Of a DNA stretch of 64,000 nt, positions 35,114-43,757 are shown one piece after another. Numbering within the stretch: the first letter of the stretch is position 1; the number at the start of each line of letters is the position of its first letter. Below the pieces are notes generated by a model. It saw only the letters and a program-made list of their open reading frames with translations, searched no databases and was not told where the DNA came from. Source of the stretch: Bryobacterales bacterium (GTDB lineage: Bacteria > Acidobacteriota > Terriglobia > Bryobacterales > Bryobacteraceae); assembly GCA_020847045.1 (NCBI GenBank), contig JADLCT010000018.1, positions 1 to 64,000 of the forward strand, written 5' to 3'. The position numbers and the translations under genes are program-made.

Positions 35114-38100
35114 TTAATAACCCCCACTGGACAAACTGAGAGAAGCTTCCTGGCCCCGTGTGCGAACCTCGTCGCCCACCACTCGCAGGGCGCGCAGCAG
35201 CGCCGGCCAGTCCTCCAAATGCGTCGCGAAGATTCGCTGCACGGTGTGTTGCGTCCACTCCGGCGCCGACACGGCCAGCCGTCCCGGGTCCACCTGCAGC
35301 TCGTCGGAGAGCGCCGCATAGTACAGGATGCTCGATTCCCAGCTTTCGGCCATGATGCGGCTGGAGTAGCCCATGAGCGTGGGGAAGGTGCGCAGGAAGG
35401 CCAAGCCCGGCCTGTTCGAACTGGTCAGCGTGGGCTTGGGCGTGCCGAAGGCCAGCGAGATCGCCGCCGGCGCCACCTGGGGCGAAGACGACATCCGCCG
35501 GATCTCACGCGCCAATGGATCGCCATCGCCTTTCACGGCATCGGCGATCTGGTAGAGCTCGGCGGGTGTGACGTTTTCGAGCGCTCCTGACATGTCTCCG
35601 GCCGAGAGCATCTCCTCGACGCGCGCCGTCCGGTTCGGAGCGGCCTGCTTGCTCAGCACGGCCACCACCTTGGTTCGCACCGCAGGATTCAACACGCTTT
35701 CGGCCAGCAGCGTTTGTCCCTCGCCCAGGTGCAATCCCACCCAGTGGGTCTGCTCGCGCGTCGAGTTCCACCAGCGCGGCAGCTTCGCCATTAACATCAT
35801 CTGCGGAACCAGGTCGCCCCAGATGAGCGCCTGTTCGCGCGACGGAACCAGGAAGTTCTGCTCGGCCTCGGCCAGAGCATAGCCCAAACCCGCCAGCGAG
35901 CCCACCAGCCGTCCGCCCGCGCTCGATGGCCAGCCTGAGCCCAGCACCTCGGTGTTTCTCCACGTCTGGTTTGTGCCTTGAATGCCGAGGAAATCGTGGC
36001 TGCGCGCGAAGAGAGGATTCGTCCGCAGCACCTGGGCGGCGGGCGGCGCGTAATAGAGATAGTTGAATCCGACCAGCGTGTCACGCAGCATGGCGCCCAG
36101 CTTTCCCCGCGCCTCGCGAAGCTTTGCCGGATCCGCCCCGGCCTTTTCCACCTCGGTCCGGATGTTCAATTTTCGCTGAGTGTCCACGTGGCGGTCGGTC
36201 CAATAGCCAAACGACAGGGCGTTCCTTTCCGCCGTGGTCAGCGCCGAACGCGGCAGTTGAATCTCCTGCATGCGCGTATTCAGGCGGTTCAACAACGCCA
36301 CGTTCACCTTCTCGCCCTTGGCGATGGCCTCGGTGTGGTCGGCGATGTCCAGCAGCAGCTTCAACGAAATCAGGCGCTGCGAATCGAACAGCCGCGTCAT
36401 CTCCTGCACCAGCAGCGTGTGGGCCTCCTGGTCTCTCGGTTTCAAGCTGCCGGCCATCAGGTCCAACATCCGGTCCTGCACCGATCCTTGCGTGGCGCCG
36501 GCCGCTTTCATCAGCGCCAGCACGTGCGAGCGGCTTGCGTCGAACAAGGCCGCCTCGTCCTTCACCTTTGCGAAACTGTCCACGATGCCCGCGAACAGCT
36601 CGTCGCGCCCGGCAACCGGAATGAGGCCGTTCCGGCTCAAAATCTGCCACAACCCGAGCAGGGCCTGGAAGCTGCCGGCCGTGTCGGCCCGCGCCAACTG
36701 ATCGCGCGTGGAACTGATGGACTGCGCCGTCGTGAGGAAGTTCCGGATCGACTGGTCGGTGAGCGCGGGCTGCTCGGCCAGCAGCGGAATCTGCGCGCCG
36801 AACATGCGGTAAGACCGCGCCAGCTTGTCGATGGTCTCCGGCGCAAGCGGCGCGGCCCGCATCCGGTCCATGTCGCTTACGGCCATGAAAATTTTGAGCG
36901 GCTCATTCTCCACGGCTTTCCGGCACAGGGCGAACAAGGCTTCGAGAACGTCATCGGGCGTCTTCCAGGACGAGGCCAGCTTGGTCAGCTTCCCGTCGTA
37001 CTTGCCGTGTGGATGGTTGATGAACAGGTTCTTCCAGATCTCGACGCCGCCCGGCACATGCGGCTGTCCGTTTGGCTCCAGCCACAGCCGTGTGGTCAGA
37101 AGCATCAGGTCCGTATTGGAGCGGAACACTGGGCGCGCGGGACCCGGGCTCGTGATGCGCCCCTTCAGCGCCGTGTAGAAGCGTTTCAACCGCTCAGGCT
37201 CGCTCAGGTAGTCGCGAATGGGACCGTCGATCCGCGCCAGCGAATCGTAATAGCTCGTCAGCCACCCGTCGTCCTTGGCCATCAGCTTTTCGTAAAATTC
37301 GACGCCCTTGTCCGGGCTTGCGCCCACCAGGTCGCCCCAGGCGGCCACCGTCGCCGCGTTGCCTGGCACCTGCGCCTTGCCGTTGCGCACCACGAACATG
37401 CCGCCGAAGAAATCCAGCACGTGGGCGAAGGCCCGTAGCCGCTGAATGCTCACCGCCTTCTTCATCTCGGAGGCCGTGTGCGCGTCCAGTTTCGACAGCC
37501 CCAAGTAGAGCCGGCACAACGCGGGGTCCGAGAGGAAGACGTCGATGAACTCCTTCTTCTCCTTCTCGGCGGACATCCAATACTCGGAGCCGAACAGTAC
37601 AGGAACCAGCGTCGGATGATAGTCGTACTGGAAGGGCCGGTTGTTGCGGAGCGCCACTTCGAGCTCGGCCAGGGGGAAGCCGGAATCGATGGTCAGAAAA
37701 GCCCGGCTGGCGTTCACCGTCTCGAGGACCACCTCGCCGCCACAGGCGCCACGCATCCGGTAGCCCAGAACCTTCAGCAGTTCGCCCGTCTCCGGCGTAT
37801 CGCAGGCGGAGATGGTGAGCACCTTCGACTCGCCGGACAGCTTCTCGATTTCGCGCGCCTGTCCGAGGTAGCGGAAAACCAGCTTCAGGTACTCGGTCTG
37901 GTCCAGGCCCTCGGCCGAAGTCGAAGCCTGGTAGCCGTTGGTGACCACGTTGCGCGCCAGCGCGCCCAGCAACTCGTCGGGCTTCAGATCCGGCGAAAGC
38001 GCCGCCATGCGGGCAAAGGAAGCCAGCGGCCCGGGAATGCCCGTCACGGGCATGTCCACTCTTGTAGGCGTGGGAATGGCCGCCGCCAGATCGGCGCCGC

Positions 38101-38467
38101 CCGCCGAGCGGTAGGCCGCCAGATGCTTCTCCGCCGCGGGACGGTCACCGCGCAGCAGGCTGAGCAGCGTCAAGCGCCGCAGCGCCGAGGTTTTGGCCTC
38201 GCCCGCGGGCAGCGCGGCGGCCGCCTTCTCATAAGCCGCCCTGGCTTCCAAATTCCTGTACCGGTCGAGAAACTCGGCGTAATTGAGCAGTTGCCGGGGT
38301 GTCGCCGAGGGTCCCTGGGCCGCCTCCCGCAGGACGCGCTGCGCACCAGCGGCATCGCCTTCGCTCTCCAGCCGCCGGGCCTGACCCAGCGGATCCTGCG
38401 CCCACGCGGCCGCCACCACACCCAACCAAAGGACCGTCTGCATGAAGCCGATTCGCGTCCGGTTCAT
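35114..38467 (-). CDS. Large exported protein of unknown function with TPR-like N-terminus
   Basis: 1117 residues from the ATG at 38467 (AAGGA SD; signal peptide ~8-23). Residues ~25-125 are helical repeats like TPRs (LGQARRLESEGDAAGAQRVL, LEARAAYEKAAAALP). The remaining ~1000 residues resemble nothing I know: long, mainly helical, with few Cys. Exported to the periplasm or beyond, and co-transcribed with a VWFA protein. A promoter-like pair lies at 38613-38642. Confidence 0.75.
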   Translation of the reverse strand: MNRTRIGFMQTVLWLGVVAAAWAQDPLGQARRLESEGDAAGAQRVLREAAQGPSATPRQLLNYAEFLDRYRNLEARAAYEKAAAALPAGEAKTSALRRLTLLSLLRGDRPAAEKHLAAYRSAGGADLAAAIPTPTRVDMPVTGIPGPLASFARMAALSPDLKPDELLGALARNVVTNGYQASTSAEGLDQTEYLKLVFRYLGQAREIEKLSGESKVLTISACDTPETGELLKVLGYRMRGACGGEVVLETVNASRAFLTIDSGFPLAELEVALRNNRPFQYDYHPTLVPVLFGSEYWMSAEKEKKEFIDVFLSDPALCRLYLGLSKLDAHTASEMKKAVSIQRLRAFAHVLDFFGGMFVVRNGKAQVPGNAATVAAWGDLVGASPDKGVEFYEKLMAKDDGWLTSYYDSLARIDGPIRDYLSEPERLKRFYTALKGRITSPGPARPVFRSNTDLMLLTTRLWLEPNGQPHVPGGVEIWKNLFINHPHGKYDGKLTKLASSWKTPDDVLEALFALCRKAVENEPLKIFMAVSDMDRMRAAPLAPETIDKLARSYRMFGAQIPLLAEQPALTDQSIRNFLTTAQSISSTRDQLARADTAGSFQALLGLWQILSRNGLIPVAGRDELFAGIVDSFAKVKDEAALFDASRSHVLALMKAAGATQGSVQDRMLDLMAGSLKPRDQEAHTLLVQEMTRLFDSQRLISLKLLLDIADHTEAIAKGEKVNVALLNRLNTRMQEIQLPRSALTTAERNALSFGYWTDRHVDTQRKLNIRTEVEKAGADPAKLREARGKLGAMLRDTLVGFNYLYYAPPAAQVLRTNPLFARSHDFLGIQGTNQTWRNTEVLGSGWPSSAGGRLVGSLAGLGYALAEAEQNFLVPSREQALIWGDLVPQMMLMAKLPRWWNSTREQTHWVGLHLGEGQTLLAESVLNPAVRTKVVAVLSKQAAPNRTARVEEMLSAGDMSGALENVTPAELYQIADAVKGDGDPLAREIRRMSSSPQVAPAAISLAFGTPKPTLTSSNRPGLAFLRTFPTLMGYSSRIMAESWESSILYYAALSDELQVDPGRLAVSAPEWTQHTVQRIFATHLEDWPALLRALRVVGDEVRTRGQEASLSLSSGGY

Positions 38468-38612
38468 AGAATCCTTCCCTGGTCCCGCGAAGGACCTCCT
38501 CTCAATTGTGGTTTCTACTCTACCACCGCACCATCCTTGCCCCACCATGCGCGTCAGGGCGCGGACCAGACACCGGCCGCCATTCCCCGCGACCCCGTTT
38601 CGGGATTCCAGA

Positions 38613-38642
38613 ATTCTAGGCCAGCCGGGCAACCCGCCGCAA
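38613..38642 (-). promoter_or_regulatory. Possible promoter of the large exported protein gene
   Basis: On the minus strand, TTGCGG, 18-base spacer, TAGAAT. It leaves a leader of about 140 bases before the ATG at 38467. The -35 matches weakly, so this is tentative. Confidence 0.35.
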
Positions 38643-38671
38643 GCCGGGCGTTGTAAAATCCGCTCTGGATC

Positions 38672-39748
38672 ATGCATTCGCCAACCCGTACGTCCCTGCT
38701 CCTGCTGGCCGCCGTTTCCGCGGCCTTTTCCGCCAGCCCCACCATTGCTGTCATCGGTCTTCAGCACTCGCACGTCTGGGGACACCTGCCCCGGATGATC
38801 GGTGGCTCACCGGCCCGCCTGGTGGGCATCTCGGAGACCAACCCCAGTCTCATCGCCGAGGCCCGGAAAATGGGCGCACCCGCCGCAGTCTTCTTCAAGG
38901 ACGATGCGCAGATGTTGGACGCGGTGAAGCCGGACATTGTGTGGGCGTTTACGCCGAACAACGGCCATCTCCGGATCGTCAAGCTCTGCGCTCCGCGCAA
39001 GATCAACGTGATGTTCGAAAAGCCACTGGCCTCCACGCTGGCCGATGCGCGCGCCATTCGCGTTCTGGCCAAACGCCACGGCATCGCGGTGCTCACCAAC
39101 TATCAGATGGCCTGGTGGCCCTCGAACTACCTGGCCAGGGAGCGTGCCGGCGCGGGCGAACTGGGCCAGGTGTGGCGGCTGCGCGGCATTGTCGGCCATG
39201 GTGGTCCGGGCTCGGAGGGGCCGCGCAACTCCGTCTTTTTCGGTTGGCTCACCGATCCGGTGCAGAATGGTGCGGGCGCGCTGATGGACTTCGGCTGCTA
39301 CAACGCCTTGTGGAGCCTCTGGTATCTGGGCCGGCCGGAATCTGTCTACGCGCATGTGAACCATCTCCGCCCGGCCATCTTCCCCAAGGTGGAGGACAAC
39401 TCGACGATGATCCTGAGCTACAAAAACGGCGTCGGTCTGTTTGAAGGCAGTTGGGATCTGCCCAGGAGCTTCCAGGAGCTAGAGGTATTCGGCCTGGAGG
39501 GCAGCGCCACGCTGACGCGCGATCGCCTGGAGATCCGCAAGGGACGAGGCGCGGCGGTCGAGGCGCCGCTGCAACCGCTGGCGCCCGAAAATGCCGAGCC
39601 CATCGCCCACATGATCGCCGCCATGCGTGACCAGAAGCCGCTGAATCCGATGGTGGCGCTGGACATCAATGTCGATGTCGTCGAGATCATCGAGGCCCTC
39701 AAGAAGAGCGTAGCCACGAAGGCCGCCGTCCGCCTGCCGCTGCGATAG
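38672..39748 (+). CDS. Exported Gfo/Idh/MocA-type oxidoreductase
   Basis: 358 residues. N-terminal signal peptide-like segment (~1-21) precedes a Rossmann domain (TIAVIGLQHSHVWGH). EKPLA (~111-115) is the family's conserved Lys-Pro motif at the dinucleotide/sugar site, followed by a C-terminal sugar-oxidoreductase domain. Such enzymes usually change sugars or inositols with NAD(P), and exported forms with a tightly bound cofactor exist. TAAAAT (38653-38658) may be its -10. It meets the DUF1501 gene head-on. Confidence 0.85.
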   Translation: MHSPTRTSLLLLAAVSAAFSASPTIAVIGLQHSHVWGHLPRMIGGSPARLVGISETNPSLIAEARKMGAPAAVFFKDDAQMLDAVKPDIVWAFTPNNGHLRIVKLCAPRKINVMFEKPLASTLADARAIRVLAKRHGIAVLTNYQMAWWPSNYLARERAGAGELGQVWRLRGIVGHGGPGSEGPRNSVFFGWLTDPVQNGAGALMDFGCYNALWSLWYLGRPESVYAHVNHLRPAIFPKVEDNSTMILSYKNGVGLFEGSWDLPRSFQELEVFGLEGSATLTRDRLEIRKGRGAAVEAPLQPLAPENAEPIAHMIAAMRDQKPLNPMVALDINVDVVEIIEALKKSVATKAAVRLPLR

Positions 39749-39760
39749 CCCCGCCGCGCG

Positions 39761-41182
39761 TTATGCCACGATCTGCCGGATCACTTCGCCGCTGACGTCG
39801 GTCAGCCGCATCTGGCGTCCGTTGAACGGGTAGGTCAGCTTCTCGTGATTCATGCCCATCAGGTGCAGGATGGTGGCATGCAGGTCATTGATTGTCATCT
39901 TCTCTTCCTGGGCGCGATAGCCGTACTCGTCGGTCGCGCCCACGGCTGAGCCGCCCTTCACGCCGCCGCCCGCCATCCACACCGTGAATCCGTACGGGTT
40001 GTGGTCGCGGCCATCCATGCGCTGGGAGATCGGCATGCGTCCAAACTCGCCATGCCAGACCACCAGTGTCGAGTCCAGCATGCCGCGCGCCTTCAAATCC
40101 TTCAGCAGGCCCGCCATCGGCTTGTCGGTTTCGCCGCAGTGCATCTCATGATTCGCCTTGATGTCCCAGTGCGCGTCCCAGGACTCCTGAAAGTTTCCGC
40201 CGCCGGAATAGATCTGCACGAACCGCACGCCGCGCTCCACCAGCCGGCGCGCCATCAGCGCCTGCCGCGCGAAATAGTGCGTCGGCTGCTCGCCCACGCC
40301 GTACAGCTTTTTGGTCGCCTCGCTCTCGCGCTCAATGTCCACGGCCTCCAGCGCGTGCGACTGCATGCGGTAGGCCAGTTCGTAGGCCGCGATGCGGGCG
40401 CTCAGTTCCGTATCGGCCGGATTCTTCGCCGCGTGCTCCTGGTTGAGCTTTTGCAGCAGATCGAGCCAGCGGCGCTGTCGCTCCGGGGGCAGGCCCTTCG
40501 GCGGCAGCAGGTCCACGATTGGATCGCCGGTGGAGCGGAACTGCGTGCCCTGGTAGGCCGCCGGCATGAAGCCGTTGCCCCAATTGGGCGCGCCGCCGAT
40601 GGGTCCGCCACGGTGATCGGTGAACACCACATAGCCCGGCAGGTTCTCGCTCTCGCTGCCCAACCCGTAGGTCACCCAGGAGCCCATCGATGGGTGGCCG
40701 GCCTGAATCGTGCCCGTGTTCATCTGGAACAGCGCCGGGCCGTGATCGTTCGAGATCGAGGTGAGCGAGTGGATGAACGCCAGATCGTCCACCTGCCTGG
40801 CGATGTGCGGGAACAACGACGACACCCAGCGCCCGCTCGCGCCATACTGTTTGAACTCCCACGGCGAGGGCATCAGACCGCCCGGATTGCCTTGTGAGGC
40901 CACCACCTCGCCCTTGCCCGTCAGTGCCTCTCCGGCCCGTTTGGCCAGCAGAGGCTTCGGATCGAAGGTGTCCACATGGCTCACGCCACCGTAGCAAAAA
41001 ATGGAGATCACCGCCTTGGCCTTCGGCGCATAGTGCGGCGGACGCGGGGCCATCGGGTCCAGCCGCGCCGCCCGCGCCAGCATGCCCGAAGCCGCCAGCG
41101 AGGCGATTCCACCGCCAAAGCGTTCGAGCAGCGCGCGGCGGCTCCAAAAGCGTTGCGTCGAATGATGGGAGCAGTGACTCAT
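39761..41182 (-). CDS. DUF1501 family protein (exported, sulfatase-like fold)
   Basis: 473 residues from the ATG at 41182, overlapping the upstream stop (ATGA). Tat-like leader (FWSRRALLERFGGGIASLAASGMLA). Typical DUF1501 marks: VISIFCYGGVSHVDTFDPKP, VWHGEFGRMP and GGGVKGG near the C-terminus; the fold relates to alkaline phosphatase/sulfatase. In Planctomycetes and Acidobacteria it almost always follows a DUF1549/DUF1553 gene, as here. The function is not established; carbohydrate breakdown is suspected. Confidence 0.9.
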   Translation of the reverse strand: MSHCSHHSTQRFWSRRALLERFGGGIASLAASGMLARAARLDPMAPRPPHYAPKAKAVISIFCYGGVSHVDTFDPKPLLAKRAGEALTGKGEVVASQGNPGGLMPSPWEFKQYGASGRWVSSLFPHIARQVDDLAFIHSLTSISNDHGPALFQMNTGTIQAGHPSMGSWVTYGLGSESENLPGYVVFTDHRGGPIGGAPNWGNGFMPAAYQGTQFRSTGDPIVDLLPPKGLPPERQRRWLDLLQKLNQEHAAKNPADTELSARIAAYELAYRMQSHALEAVDIERESEATKKLYGVGEQPTHYFARQALMARRLVERGVRFVQIYSGGGNFQESWDAHWDIKANHEMHCGETDKPMAGLLKDLKARGMLDSTLVVWHGEFGRMPISQRMDGRDHNPYGFTVWMAGGGVKGGSAVGATDEYGYRAQEEKMTINDLHATILHLMGMNHEKLTYPFNGRQMRLTDVSGEVIRQIVA

Positions 41183-43668
41183 GGCAGGTATGCGAATTCG
41201 TTCGTGTTCAGCAGGGTCTGGCACAACTCGGCCAGCGCCGGCTCGCCGCCCCGCGCCAGAAATGCCGCCGCCTCGTCCAACTCGCGCGCCTCCGGTTGGC
41301 GCGCGAAGGCCAGTTCAAACGCCAGCCGGACTTGTGCCTCCGCGCCTGGGCCCGCCTCGCGGCGCAGCCGCTTGGCGAACTCGTCCGCCTGCAGACGCAC
41401 GAGGGCGTTGTTCATCAGCAGCAGCGCCTGCGGCGCCGTAGTGGAGGTGTTCCGCCGCGCGCACGAGGTAATCATGTCGGGCTGGTCGAAGGATTCGAAC
41501 AATGGATAGCGGATGCTCCGTTTGTTGAACACATAGAGCGACCGGCGCCATGTGGAGCGGTCCTCTTCGGGTTTGCCGTTCCAGGTGCGTTTCGAGCTTC
41601 CCTGGAACAGCGCCGGATCGATGAACGGCTGCACGGGAGGCCCGCCGCGAGTCATGTCGAGCGTGCCCGCCACGGCGAACATGGAGTCGCGCAGCGCTTC
41701 GGCCTCCAAACGCTGCCGTGGCATCCGCCATAGCGCGCGGTTTCGCGGATCAATCTTGAGATTCTCCTCGCGGTCGCCGCTCGCCATGCGGTAGGCCTCG
41801 CTGGTGAGCATCAACCGGTGCATGTGCTTCATGTCCCAGCCGCTCTCCATGAACTCCACGGCCAGCCAGTCCAGCAGCGCCGCGTTGGACGGGCGCATCC
41901 CGGTGCGGCCGAAATTCGAGGGCGTTGCAACCAGGCCCTCACCGAAATGGTGCTGCCAGATCCGGTTCACCATCACTCGCGCTGTGAGCGGGTTCTGCTT
42001 TGACGCCACCCACCGGGCAAAGCCGAGCCGGCGGTAGCTGGAGCGGGCCTCAGGAGGCGGGGCGGGGAACGCGGGCTCGCCATCGGAGGCCACCGTCAGC
42101 ACACCCGGCTTCATCCCGGAACCCTTGTTGCCCGGCGAGCCCCTGTGCAGGAAGTAGCTCGGCAGCGCTTCGCGTCCGTCCTCGCCAATCGCCATTGCCG
42201 TGTCGTATTCGGGTGGCTTCTGCTTGCGCAACTCCGCCGCTCCGGCCGTCACGCGCTCGTGTTCGGCCCGCTGCTCCGCGCTCATGCGCGCGAGAATCTC
42301 CACCTCTTCGATTTGCAGCGTGCGCTCGATCTGGCGCGCGTTCAGGCGCTGCCCCTCGGTGCGCTGGCCAGGCGGCGTCCGCCAGGCCTCCTGCATATAC
42401 GCGGGCAGCTTGGCCACCTTCCCGGCGAAAATGGCCTCCCGGTGCGGCTTTTCAAGCGCCTCCCGGCGAGCGGCCAGGGGCTTAACCAGTTCGTCAATCC
42501 GCTTCACTCCGGCGTTGTAGCGTTCCACTTCGGAGGCGTCCACCAGCGGATACTCCCTGGGCCGCGTCGAATAAAACACCGCTTGAATGCGGTAGTAATC
42601 CTTCTGCGGAATCGGATCGAACTTGTGGTTATGACACCGCGCGCAGCCGAGCGTCATACCGAGAAACGACAGCGATGCCGTCGAGACGATATCGTCCAGT
42701 TCGTCCATGCGCGTCTGCTCGGTCTTGATGTTGTTCTCGGGGCCCAGGCGCAGGAAGCCCGTGGCGATCATGGCGTCGCGGCCGCCTGGCTCGGCTTCAT
42801 CTCCGGCCAACTGCAACCGCACGAACCGGTCATAGGGCATGTTCTCGTTGAACGCCTTGGCCACCCAGTCGCGGTAGCGCCAGATCTGCACATAATCGCG
42901 GTCGTACTCGAAGCCGCCCGAATCGGCGTAGCGCACCAGGTCCAGCCAGTGCCTGGCCCAGCGCTCGCCATACTGCGGCGAGGCCAGCAGAGCCTCCACA
43001 AGGTTCTCCCAGGCGCGCGGGGAACGGTCCCCGGCAAACGCGCGCACCTGCTCCAGCGTGGGAGGCAGACCTAACACGTCCAGATAGACGCGCCGCGCAA
43101 GCGCCCGGCGTGTTGCCGGCGGCGAACCGGTGAGACCCTTCTCCCGCCAAGTGGACCGGAGGAACGCATCGACCGGATTAGCCGCGTTCTCCCGGGGAAC
43201 TGGCGGACGCATGGGTCTCCGGAACGACCAGAACGCGCGGTCTTTCTCCGTCACCGGCTGCTCTTCCATGGCCGCCAGCGCGGCTTTGCGCGCCACATCG
43301 CCATCAACGCCTGCTGGCGTAGCCGCCGGCTCCGGATACACCGCTCCGGCGCTGATCCAGCGCTCCAGAACCGCCAGTTCGGCCTCTGGCAACTGTTTCC
43401 CCGGAGGCATGGCCGGCTTCTGCGCGTGGGCCGCGAACAGAAACACGCGGCTGCGGCCGGGATAGTTCGGCACAATCGCCTCGCCGCGCTCGCCGCCCGC
43501 CAGAGCGGCGTCGCGGGTCCGCAAATCGAGGTTCGACGTCTTCAGCCCGGCTCCATGGCAGCCAAAACAATTCTTCTGCAAAATGTTGTAAGCCTGATCC
43601 TCCAGCTCTCCCGCGCCCAGCAGAGAGACGAAGATCAGAAACAGTGTGCAACGCGTCAAGGTAGGCAC
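41179..43668 (-). CDS. PSCyt1-DUF1549-DUF1553 (PSD1) exported cytochrome-like protein
   Basis: 829 residues from a GTG at 43668 with GGAGG 7 bases upstream; an earlier TTG is less likely. Signal peptide ~1-20. Residues ~28-110 are a cytochrome-c-like domain with haem motif CFGCH (34-38); DUF1549 follows (~165-370, with a second CARCH near its end), then DUF1553 (~540-800). It couples with the DUF1501 protein downstream. Likely periplasmic redox or carbohydrate handling; the substrate is unknown. Confidence 0.9.
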   Translation of the reverse strand: MPTLTRCTLFLIFVSLLGAGELEDQAYNILQKNCFGCHGAGLKTSNLDLRTRDAALAGGERGEAIVPNYPGRSRVFLFAAHAQKPAMPPGKQLPEAELAVLERWISAGAVYPEPAATPAGVDGDVARKAALAAMEEQPVTEKDRAFWSFRRPMRPPVPRENAANPVDAFLRSTWREKGLTGSPPATRRALARRVYLDVLGLPPTLEQVRAFAGDRSPRAWENLVEALLASPQYGERWARHWLDLVRYADSGGFEYDRDYVQIWRYRDWVAKAFNENMPYDRFVRLQLAGDEAEPGGRDAMIATGFLRLGPENNIKTEQTRMDELDDIVSTASLSFLGMTLGCARCHNHKFDPIPQKDYYRIQAVFYSTRPREYPLVDASEVERYNAGVKRIDELVKPLAARREALEKPHREAIFAGKVAKLPAYMQEAWRTPPGQRTEGQRLNARQIERTLQIEEVEILARMSAEQRAEHERVTAGAAELRKQKPPEYDTAMAIGEDGREALPSYFLHRGSPGNKGSGMKPGVLTVASDGEPAFPAPPPEARSSYRRLGFARWVASKQNPLTARVMVNRIWQHHFGEGLVATPSNFGRTGMRPSNAALLDWLAVEFMESGWDMKHMHRLMLTSEAYRMASGDREENLKIDPRNRALWRMPRQRLEAEALRDSMFAVAGTLDMTRGGPPVQPFIDPALFQGSSKRTWNGKPEEDRSTWRRSLYVFNKRSIRYPLFESFDQPDMITSCARRNTSTTAPQALLLMNNALVRLQADEFAKRLRREAGPGAEAQVRLAFELAFARQPEARELDEAAAFLARGGEPALAELCQTLLNTNEFAYLP

Positions 43669-43757
43669 ATTATATCCTCCGGCCAGCGTGGCCCGGCGCG
43701 CGTTGCGCAACCACCGTTTCGTATCCTGGGTGGGTGCCCGCCGGACCGGCTCTTCCG

